A stretch of DNA of 59,743 nt from JBBRCE01 sp038205115 (lineage in GTDB: Bacteria > Planctomycetota > Planctomycetia > Pirellulales > JBBRCE01): NCBI GenBank assembly GCA_038205115.1, contig JBBRCE010000030.1, positions 1-59,743 of the forward strand, given 5' to 3'. Position 1 is the first letter of the stretch. Every line of letters begins with the position of its first letter. Shown one piece after another: positions 27,048-34,154 of this stretch. Position numbers and translations under genes: made by a program. Below the pieces are notes generated by a model, which ran no database searches, was not told the DNA's origin, and worked only from the letters and a program-made list of their open reading frames with translations.

Positions 27048-27918
27048 TGTCCGCCAAGGCGTGATCGGCGGCAGAATTTTTCTGCAGCGCCGCCGCCGCG
27101 CGATTCTTGGCTTCGACCGCCTTGGCCTGAATTTGATCCAGCGAAGGCAGCGACGCCATCACTTCGGCCGGAATATCCATTTGCTGCTGCAGTTTGGCCA
27201 GGCAGCGCTGGCGCTCTTTTAAAGCACGGTCTTCGTCGCGCTCTTTCGAAAATCGCGACTTGGCCTTGGCGCTGCGGTCGCGCAGCGCGGCGTAAATATC
27301 GCCGCCCAGCAACGACGAAATATCGACTTTCATAGCCTCGCGACGCAGATCGTCAGAATTGATCTCGTCGCCATTGATGGGCCCGGCTTTATACTTGGGA
27401 AACAGAATCGCCACTTCCGGACAAACCCGCGAACAGGCAGGGCAGTCGGTCTTGCAATTCTGATGATTCTGCACCGTAATCTTGCCGGCCGGCGATACCG
27501 CGTACACGTCGAACAGGCAAAAACTCAAACATTGCATGCAGTTGGTGCAGCGGCCAAAATCGATGACCGGAAACCACGGCTTCCAAGGTTTAACGACCGG
27601 CAGTTCGAACTCGGCGCGCACCGAAGCGGCTAACTCCAAAACCTGCAATGCATTGAGATTGCCCACCTCGCGAAACAGCGCCCGCGTCTCGACGTGCTGC
27701 GACTCGTCGACTTCCGGCGGTGCGCCGGCGAAGCGTCCCAGCACCAACAGCGTGCCACTTTCGGCCGCATCGCTGACTTGGCCGCCGGGCAAGCAGCGCG
27801 TCACGCCATAGCCTTTTTCGAGCAGCGCGCGAGTAATCTCGTATCGCTGAGTTTTATCGAGCGGCGTAGCGCCGTGGCCTTCGTACAGCACGACGCGCAA
27901 TCGATGAGCGGCAACCAT
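27028..27918 (-). CDS. dicluster [4Fe-4S] ferredoxin-type protein
   Basis: The 296-residue protein has an N-terminal alpha/beta region (about 1-115), a ferredoxin core with two cluster motifs, CTNCMQCLSFC and CKTDCPACSRVCP, and a charged helical tail of about 110 residues. It is probably a cytoplasmic electron donor, most simply for the radical SAM enzyme encoded next. The ATG overlaps the stop of the upstream gene by one base (TGATG), so the two are coupled. The N-terminal region is unlike ordinary small ferredoxins, and I cannot assign it. Confidence 0.87.
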   Translation of the reverse strand: MVAAHRLRVVLYEGHGATPLDKTQRYEITRALLEKGYGVTRCLPGGQVSDAAESGTLLVLGRFAGAPPEVDESQHVETRALFREVGNLNALQVLELAASVRAEFELPVVKPWKPWFPVIDFGRCTNCMQCLSFCLFDVYAVSPAGKITVQNHQNCKTDCPACSRVCPEVAILFPKYKAGPINGDEINSDDLRREAMKVDISSLLGGDIYAALRDRSAKAKSRFSKERDEDRALKERQRCLAKLQQQMDIPAEVMASLPSLDQIQAKAVEAKNRAAAALQKNSAADHALADSGSSPN

Positions 27919-28277
27919 CAGGATACGGCCTCGTGAGTAGAAGCGGCGTCGGTCGCCAGCAGCGCGGCCACAACTTGCTCGGCCGTTTCGACACGCATGT
28001 TTTGAATCTGCACGCCTTCGGCCGGCAGCGGCGCGCCTGCGGCATCAAACAGCCACTTAACCGCGCGGGGATAACAGGCCGCAATGCGCAATCGCCCTGC
28101 CGCGGCGAGCGATTTGAGTTCCGGATCGAACTTGGCGGACATTTCGCACAGATCCGGCGCGGCGTCAAATGCCACATCGGCCTCGCTCAGTTGGCGCAGC
28201 ACCTCGTCCTTCACCGCCTTAGGCACAACTTGCGCGTAAGCGCAATGGCAGTACAAGATGCGAGCAGTAGCAGACAT
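27918..28277 (-). CDS. small cysteine protein resembling the HdrA N-terminal domain
   Basis: The 119-residue protein starts at the ATG at 28277 with AGGA 6 bases upstream. Its pattern ILYCHCAYAQVV, then DLCEMS, then IAACYPRAVKWLF lines up by eye with the N-terminal domain of heterodisulfide reductase subunit A (VYVCHCG, MCS, VVAACSPRLHEPTF), which is an Fe-S-binding domain in that complex. Here it stands alone, directly before a dicluster ferredoxin that would supply the cluster part of HdrA in trans. No flavin domain or HdrB/HdrC gene is present. Homology is inferred from motif order only. The likely role is electron or sulfur transfer. Confidence 0.65.
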   Translation of the reverse strand: MSATARILYCHCAYAQVVPKAVKDEVLRQLSEADVAFDAAPDLCEMSAKFDPELKSLAAAGRLRIAACYPRAVKWLFDAAGAPLPAEGVQIQNMRVETAEQVVAALLATDAASTHEAVS

Positions 28278-28347
28278 GCCAATCCTAGGCGCGAGGCCGG
28301 ATAAAGGAGCGTTGGAGTGCAGGGCGGGGATGCGGCGAGCCCAGCTA

Positions 28348-29466
28348 TTATACAGCACTGAGTCGATGAGTTGGAGTAGGTCGGCCTGGCCGAAATGCCT
28401 CGAAATGCGCTAATTCCAATTTAAGTGGATCGCTGGCGGCGCTGGTAACCAATTGCTGGACGATCTCGCGCAGCACGGCTGGATCGGCTTCGGCCCGCAA
28501 ATTGACGATCAACTCACCCGACTGCAGCGGCTCTTGCAGCAGATACGCTTGTTCGGGAAGAGCGTCGCTGGCAACCAAATTGAGTACTGCCAAATCGTTG
28601 CCTTCAGCCGGCGAAAGCGTCAATTTCAGGTGCGCAATCTCGATGCGGCGACTGTCCAATTCAATTTTGATTCGCTCGGCAAAATCGCGCAACCATTGAT
28701 TGCCGTCGAAGTCCGTCTCGGAGTCAATTGTGATGGCCGCATTGAGCCAGCCGAGCAGCGCTTCGCCTTCGGCGTAAATGTCGTAATCCACGTCCATCGC
28801 GCCGCTGGTTTGCACGGTTTGCGAAAGCAATTGATCAAGCCAGGCATCGATTCCCGCGCCGCTGCGAGCGGAAATTTCTAGCAGCTTGGCTTGCGGATAT
28901 TTGGCAATCAGACCGGCGCGCAGCGCGGCCAGGCGTTCTGGCGAAATCGAATCGATCTTGTTGATGACGATGATCTCTGCCTCTTCCAACTGCTTGCTGT
29001 AGATATAAAGCACTTTGGGCGAGAAATTCTTGCCTTGCTCAATGCCTAGCACTCGTAGCGCCCGCGCGGGATCGACCAGCACGCAAAACGGCGCCAGCGC
29101 GTACTGCGCACCATACATGCGGCGCAGTGGGTAATCGACCGTGGCTTTTAAATCGGTGCAACTCCCGACCGGTTCGGCGATGAAGGTGTCCGGCAGGCCG
29201 CGCTGGGTCAGTTTTTCGCTGGCGTCCACCAAAGAATTGAACTTGCAGCAAAAACAACCTCCGGTGATTTCTTCCACCGGAAAACCGGCCGCGTCGAACA
29301 TTTTAGTATCGACCAGTCCGTAGCTTTGATCGTTAGAAATCAAGCCCACCGTCTTTCCCCGTTGTCGCAGCAGGTTCGCGAGCTTGATGATGGCTGTTGT
29401 CTTGCCGGCGCCCAAAAAGCCGCCGATCATCAAGTACAACGCTTTAGCAGGGCTTGGATTGATCAT
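28348..29466 (-). CDS. COG0523 (CobW/HypB-like) P-loop GTPase
   Basis: G3E-family metallochaperone-type GTPase of 372 residues: Walker A GGFLGAGKTT (15-24), the metal-binding signature GGCFCC (GCxCC at 70-74), NKID (169-172) and a C-terminal domain. Members of this family use GTP to insert or deliver Zn, Co, Ni or Fe. Its place in an Fe-S/lipoyl operon suggests it loads a metal centre on one of the neighbours. It overlaps the GcvH-like gene by 23 bases. Which metal is unknown. Confidence 0.87.
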   Translation of the reverse strand: MINPSPAKALYLMIGGFLGAGKTTAIIKLANLLRQRGKTVGLISNDQSYGLVDTKMFDAAGFPVEEITGGCFCCKFNSLVDASEKLTQRGLPDTFIAEPVGSCTDLKATVDYPLRRMYGAQYALAPFCVLVDPARALRVLGIEQGKNFSPKVLYIYSKQLEEAEIIVINKIDSISPERLAALRAGLIAKYPQAKLLEISARSGAGIDAWLDQLLSQTVQTSGAMDVDYDIYAEGEALLGWLNAAITIDSETDFDGNQWLRDFAERIKIELDSRRIEIAHLKLTLSPAEGNDLAVLNLVASDALPEQAYLLQEPLQSGELIVNLRAEADPAVLREIVQQLVTSAASDPLKLELAHFEAFRPGRPTPTHRLSAV

Positions 29467-29923
29467 CGTATTGCTCTTTCATCTTGTCGATGGTGAGATT
29501 CAGAAATTCCACATAACCATTCACATCCACGGCATGTGCTTCTGGCGCGCCGCGAACTCGGTACAACCAACTGTCCGGTTTCGATTGCGCGTCCGCCAGT
29601 GTCAGGTCGGCATCGAGCGCCGGATTGTGCCCAAGAAACACACCGTCGACCACGCAGTAAAGTTCGCTCAGCGCTTTAAAGCCTTCGACAGTGCCGACCG
29701 TTTGCCCGGTATCCACGGCATCTCCGCTGGCTGCTTGAAAGTTCAACTCAACCAGATCGCCCAACATGCGGGAGGCGAATTTCGTAAAACCCACCGACCA
29801 CACGCCTGGCTCGTCTTCCAGTAGCCAAAAGTGCGAAGGCGTGTATAACCGATCGGTCGGCAGCCGTGCCGAAAAACGACCGCGCCGGTAGTAGATGGTC
29901 TGTGGCGAAGATTCTTCCGTCAT
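29444..29923 (-). CDS. GcvH-like lipoyl carrier protein
   Basis: The 159-residue protein resembles the glycine cleavage H protein: GFTKFASRMLGDLVELNF, VEGFKALSELY with the lipoyl-accepting lysine Lys83, and GHNPALDADLTLADAQSKPDSW. It is about 30 residues longer than GcvH at its N-terminus. No gcvT, gcvP or lpd gene is nearby, so a role in glycine cleavage is unlikely. H-like lipoyl proteins (LbpA) carry sulfur intermediates in the sHdr sulfur-oxidation system, a useful comparison given the HdrA-like neighbour. It overlaps the cysteine desulfurase gene by 4 bases (ATGA). Confidence 0.85.
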   Translation of the reverse strand: MTEESSPQTIYYRRGRFSARLPTDRLYTPSHFWLLEDEPGVWSVGFTKFASRMLGDLVELNFQAASGDAVDTGQTVGTVEGFKALSELYCVVDGVFLGHNPALDADLTLADAQSKPDSWLYRVRGAPEAHAVDVNGYVEFLNLTIDKMKEQYDDQSKPC

Positions 29924-31140
29924 ATTTGCGCTCGATGCGAGGCTTGCAGGCTCGATGACAGCGCGGTCGTTGTCCGGCCCACGGACATTTCGCGACGCAG
30001 GTCATGCACCGCGGCCACGAACTCCGGCCAGTTCGGTTCAGGCGTGCCGTGATTCCAAGAAAATCGCAGCGCACCATCGATCCGCGCGTCGTCCAGTCGC
30101 ATGGCGGTCAGCACGTGGCTGCACGTTTTGGCGGACGTCGTGCAGGCCGCGCCATGCGATATGGCCACCAGCCGGCGTGTGGCTTCGATGACAGAATCCG
30201 CGTCCAAACCTCGAATCGACAAATTGACGATTTGCGGCAAAGCCCGTTGTTGATCGCCGTTAATTTGCGGATCGAGTGGTTGCAGACCCGCTAGCAATCG
30301 CTGTTTGAAGGCCAAGCATTTTCGATTGCGATCGTCTGCCTCGACCAGTGCGATCTCGGCGGCCCTTCCGAAACCCGCAATCAATGCCACCGGCAACGTG
30401 CCAGGCCGAAGTCCCAACTCTTGCCCGCCGCCGTACGCCCGCGGCTTGAGCGGGGGACGCTGGCCCGCGCGACGCCGCGCGATCAGCGCGCCCACGCCCT
30501 GGGGCGCGTAAATCTTGTGCCCACTGACGCTCAGCAAATCGATCCGCTGGTGTTGCAGCGGCTCGATCTGTTTGCCAAAGGTTTGTGCGGCGTCGACGTG
30601 AAAATAAGCCGAGTGTCGCTGCGATTGCAAACCCCCGGCCACGGCATTCACCGGTTGCAGCACGCCGGTTTCGTTATTCGCGTGCATCATTGTCACCAGC
30701 AGCGTATCGGCACGAACGGCCGCGCACACATCCGCGGCCGTCACCGCACCCGATTCGCCCGGCGCGACATAGGTGACTTCGAATCCCCGCGACGCCAAAT
30801 ACGACAGCGGTTCCAGCACGGCGGCGTGTTCGATGGCGGTGGCGACAATGTGACGTTTGCCCTGCTGACGGCCGGCGTCGGCGAGGCCTAGCAGCGCCAG
30901 GTTATTGGCCTCGGTGGCACCACTGGTAAACACGACTTCGGAGCGTCGTGCGGCTGCCAACGCGGCAATGTGTACGCGGGCTCGCTCAACCGCGCTGCGC
31001 GCTGCGTCGCCATAAGCGTGCGTCCGGCTGCCGGCGTTGCCGTAATCCACATCGAACGCGTGCAGCATGACATCGCGGACACGCGGATCCAGCGGTGTGG
31101 TGGCGGCGCAGTCGAGGTAGATTGGTGGCGGATTAGTCAT
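29920..31140 (-). CDS. cysteine desulfurase
   Basis: PLP enzyme of the NifS/IscS class that takes sulfur from cysteine as an enzyme-bound persulfide. The 406-residue protein has the PLP lysine in SVSGHKIYAPQG (Lys209), His104 in AIEHAAV, the HVDAAQ block, and the catalytic Cys333 in GAACTTSAKTCSHVL. It overlaps both neighbours (8 bases with arsR, 4 with the GcvH-like gene). No IscU or SufE scaffold gene is present, so sulfur may go to the lipoyl or Fe-S proteins of this operon. Confidence 0.92.
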   Translation of the reverse strand: MTNPPPIYLDCAATTPLDPRVRDVMLHAFDVDYGNAGSRTHAYGDAARSAVERARVHIAALAAARRSEVVFTSGATEANNLALLGLADAGRQQGKRHIVATAIEHAAVLEPLSYLASRGFEVTYVAPGESGAVTAADVCAAVRADTLLVTMMHANNETGVLQPVNAVAGGLQSQRHSAYFHVDAAQTFGKQIEPLQHQRIDLLSVSGHKIYAPQGVGALIARRRAGQRPPLKPRAYGGGQELGLRPGTLPVALIAGFGRAAEIALVEADDRNRKCLAFKQRLLAGLQPLDPQINGDQQRALPQIVNLSIRGLDADSVIEATRRLVAISHGAACTTSAKTCSHVLTAMRLDDARIDGALRFSWNHGTPEPNWPEFVAAVHDLRREMSVGRTTTALSSSLQASHRAQI

Positions 31141-31498
31141 GGCTGGCCGGCATTTTTCGCGAGGCCAGCGGTTGCGGCTTTGACTTCACAGCACCCAATT
31201 CCAAGCGGCAACAGCCCAGATCGATCACGTCCAGAGTGCTGGCTCGACTGGCCGGCCGATACATGGTGGATAACGAATAAATCACGTTTTTGCCGCGTTT
31301 CTTGCTCTCTAAAAAACCGGCGCGCCGTAAGATATTCAAATGATGCGAGGCGTTGGCAAGTTCATCGTCGAGCGCCTGGGCGACTTCCGATACACTCAGC
31401 GGACCGGCCTGCAAACATTGTACGATCTTCAATCGCGCCGGCTCTGCCAGGGCCTTGAGCAACTCAGCGCATTTCGAGGCTTGTAATGGATCTTTCAT
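31133..31498 (-). CDS. ArsR-family transcriptional regulator
   Basis: Winged-helix regulator of 121 residues (LLKALAEPARLKIVQCL, SVSEVAQALDDELANASHHLNILRRAGFL as recognition region). Four cysteines stand out: Cys10, Cys28 and the adjacent pair Cys96-Cys97 in DLGCCRLELG, which could sense metal, persulfide or redox state. It is the first gene of the ten-gene set and overlaps the cysteine desulfurase gene, so it is likely autoregulatory for the operon. The frame continues to ATGs at 31528 and 31570; the start at 31498 is chosen by family alignment and is uncertain. Confidence 0.85.
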   Translation of the reverse strand: MKDPLQASKCAELLKALAEPARLKIVQCLQAGPLSVSEVAQALDDELANASHHLNILRRAGFLESKKRGKNVIYSLSTMYRPASRASTLDVIDLGCCRLELGAVKSKPQPLASRKMPASHD

Positions 31499-31650
31499 GG
31501 CTGACTTCGATTCTCCGGCGACGATCATTGAACTGCGAGCCACGAGCCGCTCTTCCGCTTGCGACTCCATAATACGTTATGCTGACGGCAATTTCAGCGC
31601 CGCGCGAAGGAATAAAAAAGGCGAGGAGAATTCTGATTTACATTTACCAC

Positions 31651-31702
31651 ACAACACTCTAACATTCTTGCGAGTGTATTGTTTTGCCGGCCGACGCGTC
31701 AA
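31651..31702 (-). promoter_or_regulatory. candidate promoter and operator of the ArsR-led operon
   Basis: On the minus strand TTGACG (31702-31697) and TACACT (31678-31673) are spaced by 18 bases, a plausible -35/-10 pair. The -10 overlaps an imperfect inverted repeat, ACAACACTC (31651-31659) and GAGTGTATTGT (31672-31682), a sensible place for an ArsR operator. Assignment is by eye. Confidence 0.35.
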
Positions 31703-31752
31703 GCAGTGGATTACGCCGTCAGACTCTAACTGACCTCCAACCACGAAATTTC

Positions 31753-32619
31753 ATGGCCAAAATCCATCACCAGCTCGGCGCTCAATGTCTGGCCGAAGCG
31801 GTCGGCACCTTCATGCTGGTTTTTTTTGGCGTCGGCGCGGTACACGCCGCCGTTATTTCCGGCGCGCAGTCGGGTTTGTGGCAAGTGGCCATCGTCTGGG
31901 GCGTGTGTATCATGCTGGCCATTTATGCTGTCGGCGGCATTAGCGGGGCGCATATCAACCCGGCCATCACGCTGGCCTTTGCCGTCTGGGGACGTTTTCC
32001 CTGGAGCCGCGTCGGGCCTTATCTCGTGGCGCAACTGTTCGGCGCCATGCTCGCGGCGAGCGTGTTGTTTGTGCTTTGGCAGCCGTGGATTGCCGAACGC
32101 GAGCAAATCAAAGGCGTCACGCGTGGACAGCCCGGCAGCGAGATCACCGCCATGTGTTATGGCGAATATTTTCCGAACCCGGGCGGACTGGCCGGCGGCG
32201 ATGGCAAGCTGGACATCGAGCAACTCACCGCTCAGCGCGGCCGCGTTCCGGAAAGCTTGGCCTGCTTCGCAGAATTCTTGGGCACGTTCATTCTGGCTCT
32301 GGTCGTCTTCGCTTTGACGGATGATCGCAACCATGGCGCGCCGCCGAGCGGACTGGCGCCCGTGTTCATTGGCCTGACCATTGCCGCATTGATTTCGGTT
32401 CTGGCGCCGCTCACGCAAGCCGGCTTTAATCCGGCACGCGATTTTGGACCGCGCGTCGTGGCCTACTGTTGCGGCTGGAAATCGATTGCCATTCCCGGTC
32501 CATCACCGACTGGATTTTTCACGGTCTACATTTTATCGCCCATTGCAGGCGCGATCGCCGGCGGCGGATTTTTCCAAAAGCTGATTGCGCCGGCACTCGT
32601 CGTTCGAAAAACGGAATAG
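31753..32619 (+). CDS. aquaglyceroporin (MIP family)
   Basis: Channel protein of 288 residues with six predicted membrane helices and both selectivity loops: GAHINPAIT and GFNPARDFGPR. The Asp after the second NPAR is typical of glycerol facilitators as opposed to strict water channels. An inserted segment of about 50 residues (EITAMCYGEYFPNPGG to RVPESL) lies between helices 3 and 4. It is transcribed divergently from the ArsR-led operon. The start ATG at 31753 is the first that begins the Met-Ala-Lys N-terminus. Glycerol or other small neutral solutes are the likely cargo; the operon context does not say which. Confidence 0.9.
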   Translation: MAKIHHQLGAQCLAEAVGTFMLVFFGVGAVHAAVISGAQSGLWQVAIVWGVCIMLAIYAVGGISGAHINPAITLAFAVWGRFPWSRVGPYLVAQLFGAMLAASVLFVLWQPWIAEREQIKGVTRGQPGSEITAMCYGEYFPNPGGLAGGDGKLDIEQLTAQRGRVPESLACFAEFLGTFILALVVFALTDDRNHGAPPSGLAPVFIGLTIAALISVLAPLTQAGFNPARDFGPRVVAYCCGWKSIAIPGPSPTGFFTVYILSPIAGAIAGGGFFQKLIAPALVVRKTE

Positions 32620-32630
32620 GAGCATCACCC

Positions 32631-33854
32631 ATGCACAGATGTTTTTGTCCTTGTCTGACGGTCCTTTTGGCCTTAACGGCAACCAGCGCTTCGCGACCGT
32701 CTCGCGCCGTGGAGCCGGCCAAGCCGCAAGTCCGCGCGCCGCAAGCCAGCGCCCCGGCCGCCGCCGCCGTATCACATCCCAAGCTTGATGCCAGCCTGCC
32801 GTATCAGGCGGAGAAATCGAATCCGGTGACTTACGACGTCGATTTTTCGGTCGTCGTCACGCCACCGTACCATGCCAAACAACTCAAGGTTTGGCTCCCG
32901 CTACCGCAATCGGACGTGGGGCAGGAAGTGACCGAAGTCAAGCTGTCCGCGTTTCCGCTGGAAGTCAAACCGCAAATCAATGCCGAACCGGAATTTGGAA
33001 ATCGCTTCGCCTATTTAGAATTCGATCACCCCGAGGGCGCGCAAATCATTCGCCATCAGTTCAAAATTCGCGTCTGGGAACTGCACTGGAACGTCAAGCC
33101 AGCGAACGTCATCGCCGTAAAAACTTGGCCGGATTCGTTCTCGAACGATTTGAAAAGCGATAAGTCCGTGGTCGTCGACCAGCGGTTCGAAGACCTCGTC
33201 CACGAAATTGTTCCTCAGTCGCAGGGCGAATCGCTCGATTTACAACAAGTCTTCAAGTGGGTCAATTCCACCATGAAGTACGACCACGATCGGGCATCGC
33301 TACAAGCCAGCAGTGAACACGCGTTGCTGCAGAAAGCCGGCCATTGTAGCGATTACCACGGCTTCTGCGCCGCGCTTGGCCGCGCGATGCACTATCCCAC
33401 GCGCGTCACATATGGCATCAATCCGGCGCCCAAGAATTCGCCCTCGCACTGTAAGCTGGAAGCATTTCTGCCGCCTTATGGTTGGGTCAGCTTCGACGTT
33501 TCCGAAACACAACTGCTGTGCGCCAAAATTGGCCAGGACAAAACGCTGACGGACGACAAAAAGACCGCGCTGATCGTCGCGGCGACGGAACGATTGGCTG
33601 GCGGATTTCGCGATAACACCTGGTTTCTGCAAACCCGCGGCACGGATTACGAGTTGGCGCCTCCAGCGTCAAAACGAGTTAACGTGGTCCGCACGGCTTA
33701 CATTGAGGCCGATGGCAAGCCGCTGGCCGATCCCGATCCGGCCGATTCCACCAAGCGCGAATTCTCTTGGATGACCGTGCATAAATATACGCCCGACCAT
33801 CCCGTAAAAAACCCATTCAAAGAACCCGCGATGTTGACCGTGAAGTCGCCATAG
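32631..33854 (+). CDS. secreted transglutaminase-like cysteine protease-fold protein
   Basis: The 407-residue exported protein has a signal peptide (CLTVLLALTATSAS) and an Ala/Pro-rich linker. The transglutaminase-like core has a readable triad: Cys239 in GHCSDYHGFCAALG, His273 in SHCKLEAFLP and Asp289 in VSFDVSE. Bacterial members act as peptidases or amidases on envelope substrates; the target here is unknown. The ATG has an AGGAG ribosome-binding site and lies 11 bases after the aquaglyceroporin gene, so the two are probably co-transcribed. Confidence 0.87.
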   Translation: MHRCFCPCLTVLLALTATSASRPSRAVEPAKPQVRAPQASAPAAAAVSHPKLDASLPYQAEKSNPVTYDVDFSVVVTPPYHAKQLKVWLPLPQSDVGQEVTEVKLSAFPLEVKPQINAEPEFGNRFAYLEFDHPEGAQIIRHQFKIRVWELHWNVKPANVIAVKTWPDSFSNDLKSDKSVVVDQRFEDLVHEIVPQSQGESLDLQQVFKWVNSTMKYDHDRASLQASSEHALLQKAGHCSDYHGFCAALGRAMHYPTRVTYGINPAPKNSPSHCKLEAFLPPYGWVSFDVSETQLLCAKIGQDKTLTDDKKTALIVAATERLAGGFRDNTWFLQTRGTDYELAPPASKRVNVVRTAYIEADGKPLADPDPADSTKREFSWMTVHKYTPDHPVKNPFKEPAMLTVKSP

Positions 33855-33905
33855 AGCGGATGCCCAACCGACGATCGCTCGCGACTCTGCGTCGCAAGCG
33901 GCAGA

Positions 33906-34154
33906 TCAGGGGCGCGGCGTACGCGGCTTGCGCGTCAACAGCAGCGCCATCCAGCAGATGATGAACAGCGCCATCATCCCAAAAACCGTCAAACCGCGGT
34001 TTAGGCCGTGCCGCGGATCGTGTGCCAGCTTGCCGCCGCCAAGGTACGAACCGACAGCCAGAAAGACCGCCCAGCCGAGGAGTCCCAGCACCAGCGCCCA
34101 GATCCAGCGATTCGAGAACGGCGCGTGCGGGCCGGCTGGCGGCGAATCATTCAT
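33906..34154 (-). CDS. small two-helix membrane protein linked to the ABC exporter
   Basis: 82 residues with two membrane segments (WIWALVLGLLGWAVFLAVGSYL and TVFGMMALFIICWMALLLT) and a basic Pro/Arg tail. Its start overlaps the end of the permease gene by 8 bases, so it is translated with it. No family is recognised. It may be an accessory subunit of the exporter. Confidence 0.7.
   Translation of the reverse strand: MNDSPPAGPHAPFSNRWIWALVLGLLGWAVFLAVGSYLGGGKLAHDPRHGLNRGLTVFGMMALFIICWMALLLTRKPRTPRP

Noticed and set aside
29444..29923. Glycine cleavage H protein as a plain housekeeping call
   Set aside because: No gcvT/gcvP nearby, an N-terminal extension, and a context of sulfur and Fe-S genes make the plain GcvH name misleading.
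33866..33905. Hairpin between the transglutaminase-like gene and the 82-residue protein
   Set aside because: The stem has mismatches and no T-tract on either strand.
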